Below, in pieces: positions 8,221 to 16,244 of a stretch of DNA of 51,754 nucleotides. Origin of the DNA: DATAEK01 sp036258055 (GTDB taxonomy: Bacteria > Acidobacteriota > Vicinamibacteria > Vicinamibacterales > 2-12-FULL-66-21); contig DATAEK010000076.1 of assembly GCA_036258055.1 (NCBI GenBank), forward strand, positions 1 through 51,754, given 5' to 3'. Below the pieces are notes generated by a model. It had not been told where the DNA came from, did not search any database, and was given only the letters and a program-made list of their open reading frames with translations. Position 1 is the first letter of the stretch, and every line of letters starts with the position of its first letter. A program made the position numbers and the translations under genes.

Positions 8221-8238
8221 GGAAGATTCTCGGGAGAA

Positions 8239-8268
8239 GGTGGGACAGACTGAATCGTCTGTCCCACC
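8239..8268 (-). terminator. Perfect 12-bp stem hairpin behind the TonB receptor gene
   Basis: GGTGGGACAGAC (8239-8250) and its exact complement (8257-8268) enclose a 6-base loop TGAATC. The hairpin lies 23 bases after the receptor stop codon and ends 18 bases before the TTG start of the following gene. No run of T follows, so it is an imperfect intrinsic-terminator candidate. It could instead be an mRNA-stabilising hairpin, an attenuator or a dispersed repeat. Confidence 0.6.
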
Positions 8269-8291
8269 GCGAACGGTTGAATCGTTAGGGT

Positions 8292-11200
8292 TTAGAAGGT
8301 GAGCCGCACGGCGAGCTGCATGATGCGTGCGTCGCCCGCAAGGCTTGAGATGGTTCCGAACGTAGGATCGCTTGCGCCAATGTTCGGGATATTCCGGCTT
8401 GGCAGACCGAAATTTGTCGTGTTGAACAGATTGAAGATATCCCACCGCAGCGTCGTCGACACCCGGTCGTTGAACCTGATCCTGCGCTGGATCGTCAGGT
8501 CGACGCTTTGCCAGTCGGGACCGCGCAGCCGGTTGCGGAGCTCGTTGCCGAACGTCCCCGACGTGACGGCCTGAAACGCCGAGGTGTTGAACCACTGATC
8601 GACCGTTTCAGGTCCCTGGGGATCGCCAACCAGATTCGGCAGGCCCGTCATGTTGGTCCCGACGTTGTTCCCGCCCTGGTTCACCGTGAACGGACGTCCC
8701 GAGCGCCAAGCCCAGACGCCCGAGACCGACCAGTCGCGGACGAACGCGTTCTGAGCGAACGGGAGGTCCACCACGAAGTTCGTGGTGAACCGGTGGCGCA
8801 CGTCGTAGTCGCTCGGTCCGTACCACGCGCTGAAGTCTCGTGAGTTCTGCGGAAACGCGTTCGAACCCTGGGTCGTCAGCTGCTCGGACGTGTCGTCCTT
8901 CGAATCTCCGATCGTGTACGACACGCCGAACGCGTAGCCCTGGGCAAAGCGCTTTTCGAGGCCGAGGTCGAGGCCCTTGTACCTCGACTTGCCGTTCTGC
9001 GCGCGCCACTCGATGAACCCGAAGTTCGGGTACGGCAGCGCGGGGGTCAGCGCGTTCCCGGCAGCGTTCGGGAGCGGTTGGTTCAAGTTGACGAGGGACG
9101 CCAGGTTCGAGCCTCGCGTGTAGACGAAGTCGGCGCTGAGCACCATGCCTGTGCTGATCTCGCGCTGCATCCCGAAGCTGGCTTGATTGATGGTCGTCTT
9201 GGGCGCGTCGTTCGACACGGCACGGAGCCGCACGGCTTTGAGCTGACCGGCGTTCGGATCGAGGTTCGGGAGCGCAAGGAAGTTCGGCGGGAAGCCGTTC
9301 TTGAGGAAGAACACCGGCGATCCCGACGTCTGCGTGATGGTCTTGTTCACCAGCCCCGGCAGGTTCAACGCGAGTTGGTCTTCGCTGCCGACGCGGTCGA
9401 ACAAGTTGTAGAAGATACCCCACCCGCCTCGGACGAGCGTCTTCTCATCGAGCTTGTACACGGCGCCCAGGCGCGGCGCGAAGTTGTTGGTGTCCGGCTT
9501 GACCAGCCCGCGGTCCTCGAGCGAGCCGCTGCTCGCAAACAACAGGCTGCCGCTCCCGCTCGGATCGAAGTTGGTCTGCGCGTCCGTCGCCTCGAGCGCC
9601 GGCGTGATGAAGTCGTAGCGCAGGCCCAGGTTCAGCGACAGCTTCGAGTTCACCTTCCAGTCATCCTGGGCGTAGAACATCGTCGCCCAGTGCCGCTGCT
9701 CGACGACCCACACGTTGGACATCTGGAGATCGGCGACGTACCCGAGCATGTAGTCGGCCATCGCATTGCCAGTGAAGCTGGTGCGGAAGCGGAGCATGCC
9801 GCGCGTCGCCGGGACATCGAGGTACTCATTCGCCATGGGAACTATGATATCGCCGCCGAACTTGAACGCGTGGTTCCCCTTCAGCCAGGAGACCGTGTCG
9901 ATGAACTCGAATTGGTTCGTGTGCTGGAATTTCGGCAGGAAGTCCGGCGATCCAATGTTGCCGAGGCCCGAGCCGGCAAAATATCCGTCGATCACGATCC
10001 GAGGAATCCCGCCGGCAACAGCGGGGTTCGTGACGCTCCCCGGGATGATCGCATTCGCCGGAGGTACCAACCCGAACGCCTGATGCACGGCGTCGGATGT
10101 CGCCTGCGACCAGGAGAGCCGGAACTCGTTCACCATCGCCGACGTGAGGATTCGCGTCCACCCCCCGACAAAGGCGTTCGTCTTGATGGTCTGGTTACCG
10201 AATGCTGACGTGCCGGTGCCGTCGACGACCCCGCCGAAGGCACCGGGAATCTGCCGCTTGCGATTCGAGTAGATATAGCGGCCGAAGATGCTGTCCTTGG
10301 CGTTCGGTTTCCAGTCCATGCGGCCGAGCAGGCGGTCCGAATCGTCGATCAGATCGCCGGTTCGGAAGAAGTTGTTCGCGCCGCTCTGATTCGGCAGCGG
10401 CACCAGCGCGATGATCGCAGCGGCGACCGGGTCGATTTGTTCCGTGGGAATTCGGTTGTTGTCAAAGTTCAGCCCGGTCGTGGGATCCTTGATAGGCGTT
10501 GTAAAGATGCCCGCTCGTTCGTCAGCGGTCGGCACTCGCGTCAGCCGCGTCACGCCGCGGGTGATCCGCGTGCCTTCGTAGTCTGCGAAGAAGAACGCGT
10601 TGTTCTTGATGATCGGCCCGCCGAGATTGCCGCCGAACTGATTCTGGTCGTTGGCGGGTTTGGCCGCATTTGCCCGCTTGGTGAAGAAGTCCTTCGAGTC
10701 CATGGAGTCGTTGCGGAAATACTCGTAGGCGGTTCCCCGGATCAGGTTCGTCCCGGATTTCGTCGACACACTGACCGCGGCCCCCGGAGACCGGCCGTAC
10801 TCCGCCGAGTACGGGCTCGTCACGACCTTGAATTCCTGGATCGCATCCACGGAGGGGCGCGAGACCTGCGACGTCAGCTCCTGGACGTTCTCCGAGATGC
10901 TGTTGTTGTCGACGCCGTCGAGCAGGAAGTTGTTCTGCAGCGCGCGTGCGCCGTGCACGTTGATACCGCCGGTGCGGCCGAACGACGTGCCGCCGCCCTG
11001 CTCGCTGTACCGGTCACCTTGAACGCCGGGCACGAGCGCGAGGAGGTCGTCCCAGTTCCGGATTGCGAGCGGCAGGTTGGAGACCTGGATCTCCGAGATG
11101 ACAGCCCCGAGCGCCGACTCACTCGTTTTGAGGATCGGCGACGATCCGGCGACACTGACCGTTTCGGCGAAGTTGCCCACTTCGAGCGACATGTCGACGC

Positions 11201-11501
11201 GCGCCCGCTGTCCGACTTCCAGCGTGACGGTCTGCGACCGCTTCTTGAATCCGCTCAGCTCGACGTCGATGCGGTATTGGCCGGGAATCAGGTTGACGAC
11301 GAGGTACGAACCCGTCTCGCTCGTCGTTTGTTGGGAAGCGATGTTGGTCGCAAGATTGGTGACCGTAACGGAAGCCCCGGGCACGACTGCTCCTCCGGCG
11401 TCTTTGATCAGACCACTCACGGTTGCCCGGTCGACCTGGGCGAATACGGCGCGCGGCGCTACCAGCGCCACGAGCACCGCTACGAGCGCGAGTCGCTTCA
11501 T
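8292..11501 (-). CDS. TonB-dependent outer-membrane receptor with N-terminal carboxypeptidase-regulatory domain
   Basis: A 1069-residue protein. Residues 1-22 form a signal peptide ending AVFAQ. A CarboxypepD_reg-like beta-sandwich follows at about 26-110 (GAVVPGASVTVTNLATN, ETGSYLVVNLIPGQYRI). A plug domain follows at about 120-245 (NNFLLDGVDNNSI, YSAEYGRSPGA), and the remainder is a beta-barrel ending in MQLAVRLTF with the C-terminal Phe typical of outer-membrane barrels. This Oar/Cna-B-like architecture is expanded in Acidobacteriota. The receptor would import or bind an oligosaccharide or similar ligand, energised by TonB. The strong ribosome site GGAGGGGG precedes the ATG. It follows the glycoside transport operon on the same strand after 143 bases, which suggests an outer-membrane partner. 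Confidence 0.93.
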   Translation of the reverse strand: MKRLALVAVLVALVAPRAVFAQVDRATVSGLIKDAGGAVVPGASVTVTNLATNIASQQTTSETGSYLVVNLIPGQYRIDVELSGFKKRSQTVTLEVGQRARVDMSLEVGNFAETVSVAGSSPILKTSESALGAVISEIQVSNLPLAIRNWDDLLALVPGVQGDRYSEQGGGTSFGRTGGINVHGARALQNNFLLDGVDNNSISENVQELTSQVSRPSVDAIQEFKVVTSPYSAEYGRSPGAAVSVSTKSGTNLIRGTAYEYFRNDSMDSKDFFTKRANAAKPANDQNQFGGNLGGPIIKNNAFFFADYEGTRITRGVTRLTRVPTADERAGIFTTPIKDPTTGLNFDNNRIPTEQIDPVAAAIIALVPLPNQSGANNFFRTGDLIDDSDRLLGRMDWKPNAKDSIFGRYIYSNRKRQIPGAFGGVVDGTGTSAFGNQTIKTNAFVGGWTRILTSAMVNEFRLSWSQATSDAVHQAFGLVPPANAIIPGSVTNPAVAGGIPRIVIDGYFAGSGLGNIGSPDFLPKFQHTNQFEFIDTVSWLKGNHAFKFGGDIIVPMANEYLDVPATRGMLRFRTSFTGNAMADYMLGYVADLQMSNVWVVEQRHWATMFYAQDDWKVNSKLSLNLGLRYDFITPALEATDAQTNFDPSGSGSLLFASSGSLEDRGLVKPDTNNFAPRLGAVYKLDEKTLVRGGWGIFYNLFDRVGSEDQLALNLPGLVNKTITQTSGSPVFFLKNGFPPNFLALPNLDPNAGQLKAVRLRAVSNDAPKTTINQASFGMQREISTGMVLSADFVYTRGSNLASLVNLNQPLPNAAGNALTPALPYPNFGFIEWRAQNGKSRYKGLDLGLEKRFAQGYAFGVSYTIGDSKDDTSEQLTTQGSNAFPQNSRDFSAWYGPSDYDVRHRFTTNFVVDLPFAQNAFVRDWSVSGVWAWRSGRPFTVNQGGNNVGTNMTGLPNLVGDPQGPETVDQWFNTSAFQAVTSGTFGNELRNRLRGPDWQSVDLTIQRRIRFNDRVSTTLRWDIFNLFNTTNFGLPSRNIPNIGASDPTFGTISSLAGDARIMQLAVRLTF

Positions 11502-11644
11502 GGTTCCCCCTCCTCTGGAACTGTTGAATGAAGATTAGTGCTCTCGCCTGATGCCTGTCGGCACTCAACGAGCTGTCCGGCAACGCTATTCCGAGGGGAT
11601 GCCGATGTCAACATCCACCGTGTAACTCCTTTGCAGCATCGGTT
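11502..11644 (-). other. Leader between the MalK-type ATPase gene and the TonB receptor gene
   Basis: A 143-base gap inside an otherwise tightly packed transcription unit. On the minus strand an AAAGGAG motif sits 7 bases before a GTG (11616-11618) that opens a 10-codon frame ending with TAG at 11586-11588. The peptide would be (M)VDVDIGIPSE without its initiator change, and it is too short to call a gene. No clear terminator or promoter was identified. Confidence 0.35.
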
Positions 11645-12715
11645 TCACGGCGCTATCCGCGTGCCAGACGCCGGGTCGAAGAACACCGCCTTCGCGTCGT
11701 CCATCCGAAACCACACCGGGTGACCAGCCTCGATCGGCAGATCCGCGGCGGCGCGCGCCACAATCCGGTCGCCGGCTGAGGTCATGGTGACGATGGTTTC
11801 GTTGCCGATGGCCTCCAGGATCTCCACACGGGCCTCAACTGCGCCCGGGTCCGGAGAGACGCGTAACTGCACGTCCTCGGGTCTGACACCAAGTTCAAAC
11901 TTCTGGATACGACCGAGCGCGTCACGCAGACCGGCCGGCACGCGCAAGCGCGCCCCGGCAGCGACGATCTCGCCGCTCGTCAACGATGCCGGCAGGATGT
12001 TGATGGCCGGACTGCCGAGGAACCCCGCGACGAAACGGTTGATCGGTCGGCGGTACAGCTCGAGCGGAGCCCCGAACTGCTCGATCCGTCCGGCACGCAG
12101 GATCGCCACGCGGTGGCCCAGTGTCATCGCTTCGGCCTGATCGTGGGTGACGTGAATGGTCGTCGTGCCAAGAACCTGCTGCAGCCTTTTCAATTCCCCG
12201 CGAGTCTGCGTGCGCAGCTGTGCGTCGAGATTCGACAGCGGCTCGTCCATGAGATAGACGACCGGGTTGCGCACGATGGCGCGAGCGAGCGCGACCCGCT
12301 GCTGCTGACCGCCGGAGAGCTGCGCCGGACGGCGGGTCAGGCATGACGCCAGCTCCAGCCGGCTCGCCACATCGTTGACTCGCCGGCGGATTTCATCGAC
12401 GGCTGTTCGCCGCGCGATCAGGGGGAAGGCAATGTTCTCGTACACGCTCAGGTGCGGATAGAGCGCGTAGTTCTGAAAGACCATCGCCACGTTGCGGTCC
12501 GCAGGCGGCACGTCGTTGACGATGCGATCGCCGATCAGGATACGGCCGGAATCCGGCGTCTCCAGTCCCGCCACGAGCCGGAGCATCGTCGTCTTGCCAC
12601 ACCCGGACGGACCGAGCAGCACGACGCACTCACCCGGCTCGATCTCGAGACTGACCTCGTCGAGCACGGCGTTCGAACCAAACCGTTTCGTGACGCGATC
12701 GAATTGAACCTTCAT
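11645..12715 (-). CDS. Sugar ABC transporter ATP-binding protein (MalK/UgpC family)
   Basis: A 356-residue ATPase. Walker A is GPSGCGKTT (35-43), the Q-loop is in VFQNYALYPHL, the signature is LSGGQQQR, Walker B with the catalytic Glu is in VVYLMDEPLSNLD, and the H-loop is in HVTHDQAEAM. A C-terminal TOBE/OB regulatory domain (from about residue 235, GVRPEDVQL) is typical of CUT1 sugar importers. It starts 2 bases after the GH38 stop codon, so it belongs to the same operon as the two permease components at 15414-18640, and it presumably powers them from the cytoplasmic side. Confidence 0.93.
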   Translation of the reverse strand: MKVQFDRVTKRFGSNAVLDEVSLEIEPGECVVLLGPSGCGKTTMLRLVAGLETPDSGRILIGDRIVNDVPPADRNVAMVFQNYALYPHLSVYENIAFPLIARRTAVDEIRRRVNDVASRLELASCLTRRPAQLSGGQQQRVALARAIVRNPVVYLMDEPLSNLDAQLRTQTRGELKRLQQVLGTTTIHVTHDQAEAMTLGHRVAILRAGRIEQFGAPLELYRRPINRFVAGFLGSPAINILPASLTSGEIVAAGARLRVPAGLRDALGRIQKFELGVRPEDVQLRVSPDPGAVEARVEILEAIGNETIVTMTSAGDRIVARAAADLPIEAGHPVWFRMDDAKAVFFDPASGTRIAP

Positions 12716-12717
12716 CG

Positions 12718-15417
12718 TCAGGCGGGCCTGACCGCAAATGTCATCGTCTGGATTCGATGCGGCCCGAGGGCCACGCTGACCCGCCCGTCCTCGACGCGAC
12801 AGGCCGCGAGATCGCGCTCCGCGAGGTCCGCGAGATGAACGGCTGTCGTACCATCCGGAACGGTGACGCTGACGCGATCTTCGTTGGCAGCCGGATTGAA
12901 CAGTCGGAGCGAGACTCGATTCCCGTCGTCAGCGATCTTGAAGGCGCTCAACACTGCGCCGCCGGTAACGCCCAGAAACGATCGCGAAGCCGGCAGGTGC
13001 CCGTCACCGCCGCACGGGGAGAGGATGCGCGGCGGCGAGAGGAACGTCCGCGAAAGCCCATACAGCTCGCCGGCGGACGGCGGTGCGGCGCGAGGCACGA
13101 AGGCGAAACGGTACTCATGCGGACCGAGACACTGCGCACCCGGTGTGACCAGACCCGGACCGGCGTGACCCTGGCGTGTCGTGAGATCGTCGCGTGACAG
13201 GTCTCCTACCGCGCGGAACAGTGTCAGCGCAATCGCCGGACCGGTGGGGGTTCGTACCACCTCGTATTCGACGAGGCCATCGGCGATGACGATCGCGCCC
13301 GCCGAATCGTCGCCCGCGTCGACGAACGAGAGCATCGGCGCGGACGCGACCGGGGTCTCGGCGAGCGGGCCGGAGGGGACTTGTCTGTCCACGGGTCGCT
13401 TCACGATGCCGAACGCCGTGTCCGCTCGATGGTGCGTCACGTCTGCGGCGGCCGTCGGACACATAATCCGCAATCGATGATCCCGCGCGACGTTGTTCAC
13501 ACGCGCGACGCATTCGATGATTGGCGACCCATCGCGCATGCGGATATCGAGCGTGATGTTGACGTCGACTTCATGCGATTGCCGCGTTCGACGATCCGAT
13601 GCGCCCGCCGAAGGCGTCCGGAGGACCATCTCGATCGACAGTGCCGCCGTCAGCGGCCCGGCCTCCGGAGTCCGGATGCGAATTCGGCGCGCGTCAGCAT
13701 TGCTGAGGCGGCGGTTGATCGGCGGTGGCGAGTAGTTGTACTCGTCTCCCACGTCACCGTCGTCCTCGAACACGAACGCGCGGTGATAACGCGCCTGGTT
13801 CCGTTTATCCAGGATGTCAAGGGTACCGTCGCCGCGAGCCTCGACCTTGAACAGATCGCTCTCGATGGTCTTGTCCGTCGCGCGGACCCCCGATGTCGGC
13901 GTCTGTCCGGGCAGCTTTTCCTCGGCTAGATGAACGTCGATCACCGCGTAGCCCATTGGAGGGACCGCTCGAAGCGCCATAGCGAGACGGACCTTGCGTA
14001 CGCGCAGGGCCACGGGCGTCGCATATCGACTCGTCCGGTAGCTGACCACCTCTTCGGAATGCAGGATCTGAAACGCGAGAGGCTCCCCTGCGTGGTCGGT
14101 CACGCCCGAAACGTCGGCCTGAGCGCTGAAGAAGACCAGCGGTTCTTCGAGGTGGGCGAGATCGACTTCCCGGCCAATCTCCGCTGGTCCGAGTGGGATT
14201 TCGATCGTCGTCTCCGCCACGCCGGACCAGGATCCGATGTCGGTGTTCACGACCAGGCATCGAATCGCACCCGGCGGCGCTGGTGGGATCCGTCCGCCGA
14301 TCAGGCGAATGGCGCGAGCGCCCGCGGTCGAGGCAGCCTGGAACGCGCGGGCGAAACGGGTCACGTTCTCTTCGTGGACTTCGTCGATGCTGCAGCCACA
14401 GATGCTGTCGTGCGGATGATTCTGCAGCAGCGTCCGCCAGGCGTAGCGGAGCGGCCCTGATGGAACCTGCTGGCCCGACAGTCTTGCAAACACCGATACC
14501 GGTTCGACCCAGTGTTCGAGCTCACGCTGGACCCGCGCGTTCGCCTGCTTGAGATACGTTCGTGCCGACAGCACGCCGGGAAGAAGGTGGGCGTAGTCTT
14601 CCCCGCCTCGCAATTCGCCTCGAATGGTTGCGACGGCATCACCGTCCGGTAGTGACAAGGCCACGGCGCTGACGTAATCGGGCAACGTCGACAGCAGCGC
14701 TGCCGTTTTCGGCAGCTCGTTCAGCGCATCGATGACCTGCGGCAGCGCCGGATGCGGTTCGACGTGATCCACGCCGACCATGAGCAACACCTGCCCGGTG
14801 TGCGAGCGGTCGCGCTCTCTGGCGATCACTGCCGCCGCCTGACGCCGCATCTCTTCCGGTGAGAGCAGCGGCAGGCGCAACCCATTGCAATAGCCTTCCG
14901 GTGGCAGATGCAGGAGCAGCGCACGGCTCCCGTCCGGCGCCTCCCACCAGTACTCTGCCTCCCGGCCGCTGAACCCGCGCCACAGAATCGCGCCGTCGAG
15001 GCCGAACCCGGCCAGGATCTGTGGCATCTGCGCGATGTGGCCGAACGGATCCGGCATGTAGCCCACCCGCATGGCTTTGCCAAAGCCGTCGGCGATGCGA
15101 AGCCCGAGCGCCAGGTTTCGGACGAGCGCCTCACCGCTCACCAGGAACATGTCCGGCATCACATACCAGGGACCGACGAGAAGCCGCGCGCCCGCCACTC
15201 GATCGCGGAGCTCTCGTTCGCGTTCGGGCCGGACTTCGAGGTAGTCCTCGAGCACGACGCTCTGACCATCGAGGTGGAAGATGAAGCTTGGGTCGGCGGC
15301 CATGCGATCGAGCACGCCGTCCACGAGATCGATCAACCGGGCGCGATACTGCTCGAAGGTCAGATACCACTCGCGATCCCAGTGAGTGTGCGAAATGACG
15401 TGAACGTCGGTCGTCAT
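12718..15417 (-). CDS. Glycoside hydrolase family 38 alpha-mannosidase
   Basis: An 899-residue enzyme. The N-terminal GH38 catalytic domain begins at once with HTHWDREW (residues 10-17), whose His and Asp bind zinc. YMPDPFGH and the later catalytic-domain motifs follow. The second half is the beta-sandwich C-terminal region of the family. There is no signal peptide, so it acts in the cytoplasm on imported substrate. The ATG at 15417 overlaps the upstream permease stop (ATGA) and starts directly at the domain; the open frame extends upstream only as a shadow of that permease. Family activities include alpha-mannosidase and E. coli MngB, which acts on 6-phospho-mannosylglycerate. With a GH63-type hydrolase in the same operon, a mannosyl conjugate is the likely substrate. 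Confidence 0.9.
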   Translation of the reverse strand: MTTDVHVISHTHWDREWYLTFEQYRARLIDLVDGVLDRMAADPSFIFHLDGQSVVLEDYLEVRPERERELRDRVAGARLLVGPWYVMPDMFLVSGEALVRNLALGLRIADGFGKAMRVGYMPDPFGHIAQMPQILAGFGLDGAILWRGFSGREAEYWWEAPDGSRALLLHLPPEGYCNGLRLPLLSPEEMRRQAAAVIARERDRSHTGQVLLMVGVDHVEPHPALPQVIDALNELPKTAALLSTLPDYVSAVALSLPDGDAVATIRGELRGGEDYAHLLPGVLSARTYLKQANARVQRELEHWVEPVSVFARLSGQQVPSGPLRYAWRTLLQNHPHDSICGCSIDEVHEENVTRFARAFQAASTAGARAIRLIGGRIPPAPPGAIRCLVVNTDIGSWSGVAETTIEIPLGPAEIGREVDLAHLEEPLVFFSAQADVSGVTDHAGEPLAFQILHSEEVVSYRTSRYATPVALRVRKVRLAMALRAVPPMGYAVIDVHLAEEKLPGQTPTSGVRATDKTIESDLFKVEARGDGTLDILDKRNQARYHRAFVFEDDGDVGDEYNYSPPPINRRLSNADARRIRIRTPEAGPLTAALSIEMVLRTPSAGASDRRTRQSHEVDVNITLDIRMRDGSPIIECVARVNNVARDHRLRIMCPTAAADVTHHRADTAFGIVKRPVDRQVPSGPLAETPVASAPMLSFVDAGDDSAGAIVIADGLVEYEVVRTPTGPAIALTLFRAVGDLSRDDLTTRQGHAGPGLVTPGAQCLGPHEYRFAFVPRAAPPSAGELYGLSRTFLSPPRILSPCGGDGHLPASRSFLGVTGGAVLSAFKIADDGNRVSLRLFNPAANEDRVSVTVPDGTTAVHLADLAERDLAACRVEDGRVSVALGPHRIQTMTFAVRPA

Positions 15418-16244
15418 CCCTTTGTCGCTCCTGCCGTCAAACCAGCCACGACGAACCGCTGCAGCAGCAGGAATGCCGCCATGACTGGCACGAGTCCGAT
15501 GAAGCTTGCTGCGGCGACAAGCTGCCACTCGGTCTCGTAACCGCTTTGAAAACTGAACAACCCGATCGGAACCGTGAAGCGCTGCTGCGAGTCGAGCAGC
15601 ACCAGCGCAAGACCGAACTCGGCCCAGTACGCAGCCAGGTTGAAGATAGTCACCGACGCGAGCCCCGGACCGACGAGTGGAAGCGCGACCCGTCTGAATC
15701 GCATGGTACGCGACGCACCGTCGAGCAGCGACGCCTCGAAGAGCGAGGGCGGCAGCGCATCGAAGAAATTCTTCAAGACGACGATCGTGAAGGGCAACTG
15801 CACGGCGGCGTAGACGAGAATCAGTCCCGCGTGCGTGTCGAGAAGACGGAGGCTGGCGATCAGGCCGTAGAGCGGAACCAGCAGCACGATCGGCGACACC
15901 ATCTGCGCGAGGAACAACCCGCTCAGAATCGCGTCTCGCCGCCTGAAACGCTCCCGCGACAACACGTAGGCCGCCGGGGCGCCCATTGCCATCGTGAACA
16001 CTGTTGCCAGCGCCGCCACGCGGGCGCTGTTCCAGAGGTACCACGGCACCTGCGTCTGCGTGAACACGAACAGGTAGTTGGCCGCCGAGCTCTCCGGTGA
16101 GATCAAGCGCGGCGGATATTCGTAGACGCCGGCCTTGGTCTTCAATGACAGCGCCAGCAGCCACAGCTCGGGGAGGAAGAAGGCAGCGGCCACGACCAGC
16201 AGGGCCGTGCCGAGCGCGAGCCTTCTCGTCTGTCCGGCATTCAT
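15414..16244 (-). CDS. Carbohydrate ABC transporter permease (MalG type)
   Basis: A 276-residue inner-membrane permease with six predicted helices. The first is LGTALLVVAAAFFLPELWLLALS. The EAA loop that docks on the ATPase is present as SLFEASLLDGASRTMRFRRVALPL. It starts with an ATG that overlaps the stop of the preceding fusion gene by 4 bases, and its own TGA overlaps the GH38 start. It would pair with the permease half of the fused protein upstream to form a CUT1-type heterodimer. The open frame continues upstream of 16244 inside the previous gene, but the sequence there is not permease-like. Confidence 0.9.
   Translation of the reverse strand: MNAGQTRRLALGTALLVVAAAFFLPELWLLALSLKTKAGVYEYPPRLISPESSAANYLFVFTQTQVPWYLWNSARVAALATVFTMAMGAPAAYVLSRERFRRRDAILSGLFLAQMVSPIVLLVPLYGLIASLRLLDTHAGLILVYAAVQLPFTIVVLKNFFDALPPSLFEASLLDGASRTMRFRRVALPLVGPGLASVTIFNLAAYWAEFGLALVLLDSQQRFTVPIGLFSFQSGYETEWQLVAAASFIGLVPVMAAFLLLQRFVVAGLTAGATKG

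Noticed and set aside
8221..8595. Upstream start for the Gfo/Idh/MocA gene at 8595
   Set aside because: It would run through the hairpin and the 3' end of the TonB receptor gene, and the added residues match nothing in the family.
9078..10208. 376-codon plus-strand frame opposite the TonB receptor
   Set aside because: Val/Arg/Glu-biased shadow of the receptor gene; no recognisable motif.
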